Source: Kitasatospora sp. GAS204B | GTDB taxonomy: Bacteria > Actinomycetota > Actinomycetes > Streptomycetales > Streptomycetaceae | NCBI RefSeq assembly: GCF_029892155.1 | Contig: NZ_JARZAG010000013.1 | Location: 62,001 to 126,000 of the forward strand | Direction of reading: 5' to 3' | Length of the DNA: 64,000 nt | In this document: piece by piece, positions 61,341-64,000 of the stretch | How positions within the stretch are numbered: position 1 is the first letter of the stretch | Layout of the letters: every line of letters begins with the position of its first letter | Position numbers and translations under genes: made by a program | The notes under the pieces: model-generated | The model's input: only the letters and a program-made list of their open reading frames with translations | What the model was told of the DNA's origin: nothing | Databases searched by the model: none

Positions 61341-62039
61341 ATGAGCGAGACCACCATCACCGAGGCGGCACCGGTCGGCAAGCAGCGCAGCCCACTGGCG
61401 AGCGCACTGCTGCCGCTGGTGGTGGACGTCGCGGTGCCGCTGGCGACCTACTACCTGGCGCACTCGGTCTTCGGTCTGAGCCTGGTCTCCGCGCTGATCG
61501 TCAGCAGCGTCGTGCCGGCCGTGCGCACCGTCTACGGGCTGGTCCAGGGACGGGCGGCTGGGGGCACCTCCCGGCCGAAGGCCGGGGGAGGGCTGGCCGG
61601 CCTGATGCTGCTGGTCAACGTGGCCGGCATCGTCACCACCTTCCTCACCGGCGACCCGCGGCTGATGATCGCCAAGGACGGCCTGGTGAGCAGCGCGATC
61701 GGCGTCGGGATCCTCTTCTCCGCGCTGCGTGGCAAGCCGCTGATGGCGGTGGGCCTGCGCCCCTTCCTGACCGGTGGGAAGCCCGCCCGGGAAGCCGCCT
61801 GGGACCGGCTGTGGGTCGAGTCGGCGGAGTTCCGGCGCTACGCGCTGAGGCACTCGGTGATCTGGGGCGGCGCGCTGATGCTGGAGTGCGTGGCCCGGGT
61901 GGTCGGCGCCTACACCCTGCCGCTGACCACCATGGTCTGGCTGCCCACCGTCTTCCTGATCGGCGCGATCGGGCTGGCCTCGGTGGTCTCCGGCCCGTGC
62001 ACCGAGCGGATGAAGAAGCTCATCACCGAGCAGGCCTGA
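61341..62039 (+). CDS. VC0807-family membrane protein
   Basis: A 232-residue polytopic protein: SALLPLVVDVAVPLATYYLA, LVSALIVSSVVPAVRTVYGL, LAGLMLLVNVAGIVTTFLTG, VSSAIGVGILFSALRGKPLM, then YALRHSVIWGGALMLECVAR and VWLPTVFLIGAIGLASVVSG: about six helices with the P-x-x-R-x-x-Y motif of the family. An internal Gly/Thr/Arg-rich loop is slightly long. Function unknown. GGGAGGAAC precedes the ATG. A TIM-barrel-like gene follows 32 nt later. Confidence 0.85.
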   Translation: MSETTITEAAPVGKQRSPLASALLPLVVDVAVPLATYYLAHSVFGLSLVSALIVSSVVPAVRTVYGLVQGRAAGGTSRPKAGGGLAGLMLLVNVAGIVTTFLTGDPRLMIAKDGLVSSAIGVGILFSALRGKPLMAVGLRPFLTGGKPAREAAWDRLWVESAEFRRYALRHSVIWGGALMLECVARVVGAYTLPLTTMVWLPTVFLIGAIGLASVVSGPCTERMKKLITEQA

Positions 62040-62071
62040 CCAACCACCACACCGGAGCGAGGAGAGAGAGC

Positions 62072-63082
62072 ATGCGCGGCAAGGGCATCAACTACGACAC
62101 CGGCTTCGCTCCGGGCGGCGGGCTCTCCCGGGAGGAGTTCGACCCGGCCGTGGTGCGCGAGGAACTGCGGGTGATCGCCGAGGAGTTGCACTGCACCGCA
62201 GTGCGGATCAGCGGCGCCCATCCCGAACGGATGGAACTGGCGGCCGAGTTCGCCGCCGGGTACGGCCTGGAGGTGTGGTTCGCGCCGTTCCCCTGCGACC
62301 TGGCGGCCGAGGAGCTGCTGCCGTACTTCGCGGACAGCGCCCGCCGGGCCGAGCACATCCGGTCGCTGGGCGCCGAGGTGGTGCTGGTGCTGGGCTGCGA
62401 ACTCTCGCTGTTCGCCGCCGGGTTCCTGCCCGGCGGCGAGTTCGGCGCCCGGCTGGCCGCGCTCGGCAGCACCGATCCGGCGGTGCGCGCGAGCCTCGGG
62501 AACGTGGGGTCCGAGCTCAACGCCTTCCTGGCCCGGGCCGCCGGGGTGGCCCGCGAGCACTTCCACGGACGGCTGAGCTACGCCTCGGGCGTCTGGGAGC
62601 GGATCGACTGGACCCCCTTCGACCTGGTCGGCGTGGACGCCTACCGGGACGCGGACAACGCCGGACGGTACCGGGAGCAGCTGCGGCACGAGTTCCGGCA
62701 CGGAAAGCCGGTGGTGGTCACCGAGTTCGGCTGCTGCGCCTACCAGGGCGCCGGCGACCGGGGCGCCATGGGCTGGGCGATCACCGAGGACGACGCCGAG
62801 CAGCCCTACGTCACCGAGGAGTTGGTCCGGGACGAGGAGGAGCAGGTGCGCTACCTCCGGGAGCTGCTGGCGGTCTTCGAGGAGGAGGGCGTGGACAGCG
62901 CCTTCTGGTTCACCTTCGCCCACTACCGGGCGCCGCACCGCGAGGAGCCCCGCCACGACCTGGACCTCGGGTCCTACGGCGTGGTCGCGCTGCTGCCGCC
63001 CGAGGCGCCGCAGGCCCGGCCGGGGCTGGGCTGGCGGCCGAAGCGGGTCTTCGCGGCGCTGGCCGAGGCGTACCGGGTCTGA
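62072..63082 (+). CDS. TIM-barrel (glycoside-hydrolase-fold) protein, actinobacterial 'abortive infection'-annotated family
   Basis: A 336-residue soluble protein, MRGKGINYDTGFAPGGGLSR, without a signal peptide. Repeating beta-alpha units are visible (LHCTAVRISGAHPERMELAA, VVLVLGCELSLFAAGFLPGG, FDLVGVDAYRDADNAGRYRE, PVVVTEFGCCAYQGAGDRGA), and the V-T-E-F-G strand resembles the catalytic nucleophile strand of GH clan A. I recall that homologs are often labelled abortive phage infection protein, but I know of no experimental basis. GGAGAGAGAG precedes the ATG. Downstream of the VC0807 gene, probably one operon. Confidence 0.75.
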   Translation: MRGKGINYDTGFAPGGGLSREEFDPAVVREELRVIAEELHCTAVRISGAHPERMELAAEFAAGYGLEVWFAPFPCDLAAEELLPYFADSARRAEHIRSLGAEVVLVLGCELSLFAAGFLPGGEFGARLAALGSTDPAVRASLGNVGSELNAFLARAAGVAREHFHGRLSYASGVWERIDWTPFDLVGVDAYRDADNAGRYREQLRHEFRHGKPVVVTEFGCCAYQGAGDRGAMGWAITEDDAEQPYVTEELVRDEEEQVRYLRELLAVFEEEGVDSAFWFTFAHYRAPHREEPRHDLDLGSYGVVALLPPEAPQARPGLGWRPKRVFAALAEAYRV

Positions 63083-63101
63083 GCCGTCCGGCTCGGACCC
63101 G

Positions 63102-63140
63102 GCAGTGGCCCGCTCCGCCGGGGGCGGAGCGGGCCACTGC
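63102..63140. terminator. Bidirectional terminator between convergent genes
   Basis: A perfect 18-bp stem (63102-63119 with 63123-63140) and 3-nt loop between the stop at 63082 and the convergent flotillin stop at 63152. Confidence 0.8.
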
Positions 63141-63151
63141 TCGGTTCCTGG

Positions 63152-64000
63152 TTACGCGCCCGGGTCGGCCTGGACCGGGATCGGGTGCGTGGTGGTGCCG
63201 GCGGCCGGCCTGGCCGGCCGGTCGGCCTCCTGCCCCGCCTCGGTGGCCGGGTTCATCGAGCCGAGCAGCTGGCGGGCGAGCCCGAGGCCGGTGCCGCCCA
63301 TGGTGAGCGCCTTGGCGAACATCTCGCCCATCCCCTCGGCGCCGTTGAGCAGCACCATGTGCTCGACGTTGCCGAAGGCCTCGGCACCCGCCCGGACGAT
63401 TTCCGGCCAGTTCTCCGCCAACTGCTGGGCGACCACGGCCTCCTGGTTCTCGGCCAGCGCGGCCGCCCGGGCCTTGATCGCCTCGGCCTCGGCCAGACCC
63501 AGCGCGCGGGCCGCCTCGGCCGTCGCCAGACCCTTGGCCTCGGCCGCCGCCGCCTCGGCCTGACCGGTCGCCTTGGTGGCCTCGGCGGAGGCGAGCCCCC
63601 GGGCCTTGGTCGCCTCGGCCTCGGCCTGCGCGGCGATCTTCACCCGGTTCGCCTCGGCCGCGGCCTTCAGCTCGGTCTCCCGGGCCTGCGCCTCGGCCGC
63701 CGAGATCCGCGCGTCGCGGTCGGCCTCGGCCTTGGTGCGGGTCTCGTAGGCGCGGGCGTCGGCCGGCTTGCGCACCTCGGCCTGCAACTGCTGCTCCTTG
63801 CGGTGACCCTCCAACTCGGCGACCTTGGTCTCCTGGACCACGACCTCCTGCCGGGAGGCGGCCTGGGCCAGCGGCCCGGCCTGCAGCGCCCGGGCCGCCG
63901 CGGTATCCATCTCCGCCTGGTAACCAGCCTGCTGGATCCCCGAGTTGCGGGTCGCCTCGGCCTTGCGGGCGAAAGCCTCCTGCTCCGCCTCGGTGGCCTC
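63152..64000 (-). CDS. Flotillin-family (SPFH) protein, C-terminal part
   Basis: The frame stays open to the window edge, so only the C-terminal 282 codons are present. The visible part is the flotillin coiled coil: long Ala/Glu/Lys heptads (RKPADARAYETRTKAEADRD, AEATKARGLASAEATKATGQ) and a helical C-terminal region (VVAQQLAENWPEIVRAGAEA, GMGEMFAKALTMGGTGLGLA). The SPFH domain lies beyond 64000. Flotillins organise membrane microdomains; a second SPFH protein is encoded at 15300. Confidence 0.88.
   Translation of the reverse strand, partial: EATEAEQEAFARKAEATRNSGIQQAGYQAEMDTAAARALQAGPLAQAASRQEVVVQETKVAELEGHRKEQQLQAEVRKPADARAYETRTKAEADRDARISAAEAQARETELKAAAEANRVKIAAQAEAEATKARGLASAEATKATGQAEAAAAEAKGLATAEAARALGLAEAEAIKARAAALAENQEAVVAQQLAENWPEIVRAGAEAFGNVEHMVLLNGAEGMGEMFAKALTMGGTGLGLARQLLGSMNPATEAGQEADRPARPAAGTTTHPIPVQADPGA

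Overview
The window is a GC-rich actinobacterial chromosome segment, most likely Streptomycetaceae (Streptomyces or Kitasatospora). Support for this: strong third-position GC bias with long antisense open frames, frequent GTG starts, many ATGA/GTGA overlaps, lineage-typical families (XRE-DUF5753 with DUF397, DUF6879, DUF6542, DUF5326, SigE-family sigma, fused CydDC) and a perfect parS sequence, GTTTCACGTGAAAC, at 19167-19180. In Streptomyces parS sites cluster around oriC, so this is probably a core region near the origin. About 71 protein genes are supported, several too short for a default ORF search. I see no rRNA, tRNA or CRISPR.

Layout. 1-13.4 kb: two secreted proteins, one PstS-like; an overlapping DUF1508-type pair; a DUF3224 gene divergent from a WYL regulator with a perfect operator between them; sigma factor, LCP-type protein and DUF6542; a cytochrome P450; an MBL hydrolase with a divergent AraC regulator; a YtrA-type GntR regulator with a DUF1648 membrane protein; a MarR regulator divergent from a CxxC carboxymuconolactone decarboxylase-like protein. 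13.4-24.4 kb: GAF histidine kinase, SPFH protein with a ribbon-helix-helix partner, DHFR-like protein, and the cytochrome bd operon cydA-cydB-cydDC behind a Rex operator, with parS inside cydDC. 24.4-33.9 kb: a two-component pair, a MacA/MacB-like export operon, and a PadR regulator divergent from an FAD monooxygenase. 34-39 kb: a small secreted protein directly followed by a decayed IS1380-type transposase, then a PadR-ATPase-FtsX permease operon.

39-51.7 kb: VOC protein, HisC-type aminotransferase, LacI regulator, metallophosphoesterase, two acetyltransferases, PaaN, a TetR regulator, an Lrp regulator and a branched-chain 2-oxo acid dehydrogenase operon (E1 alpha, E1 beta, E2). Near-identical TetR-type palindromes precede both paaN/tetR and the dehydrogenase operon, suggesting one regulon. 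51.7-56.9 kb is the accessory-looking part: two XRE-DUF5753 systems (one with DUF6879, one with DUF397), an RsbW-like ATPase followed by three tiny overlapping genes, and a run of tiny ORFs ending in a strong hairpin just before an acetyltransferase. 57-64 kb: globin-flavin reductase, Nudix protein, holin-like membrane protein, cupin, TenA, DUF5326, VC0807 protein, a TIM-barrel-like protein and a truncated flotillin.

Most regulators sit beside or divergent from one or two target genes, and inverted repeats can be read directly in many of these intergenic spaces. The most distinctive points are the intragenic parS, the compound Rex operator, the shared paaN/bkd operator, the tandem GGCAA repeats and attenuator-like small-ORF leader in the XRE region, and the in-frame-collapsed transposase.
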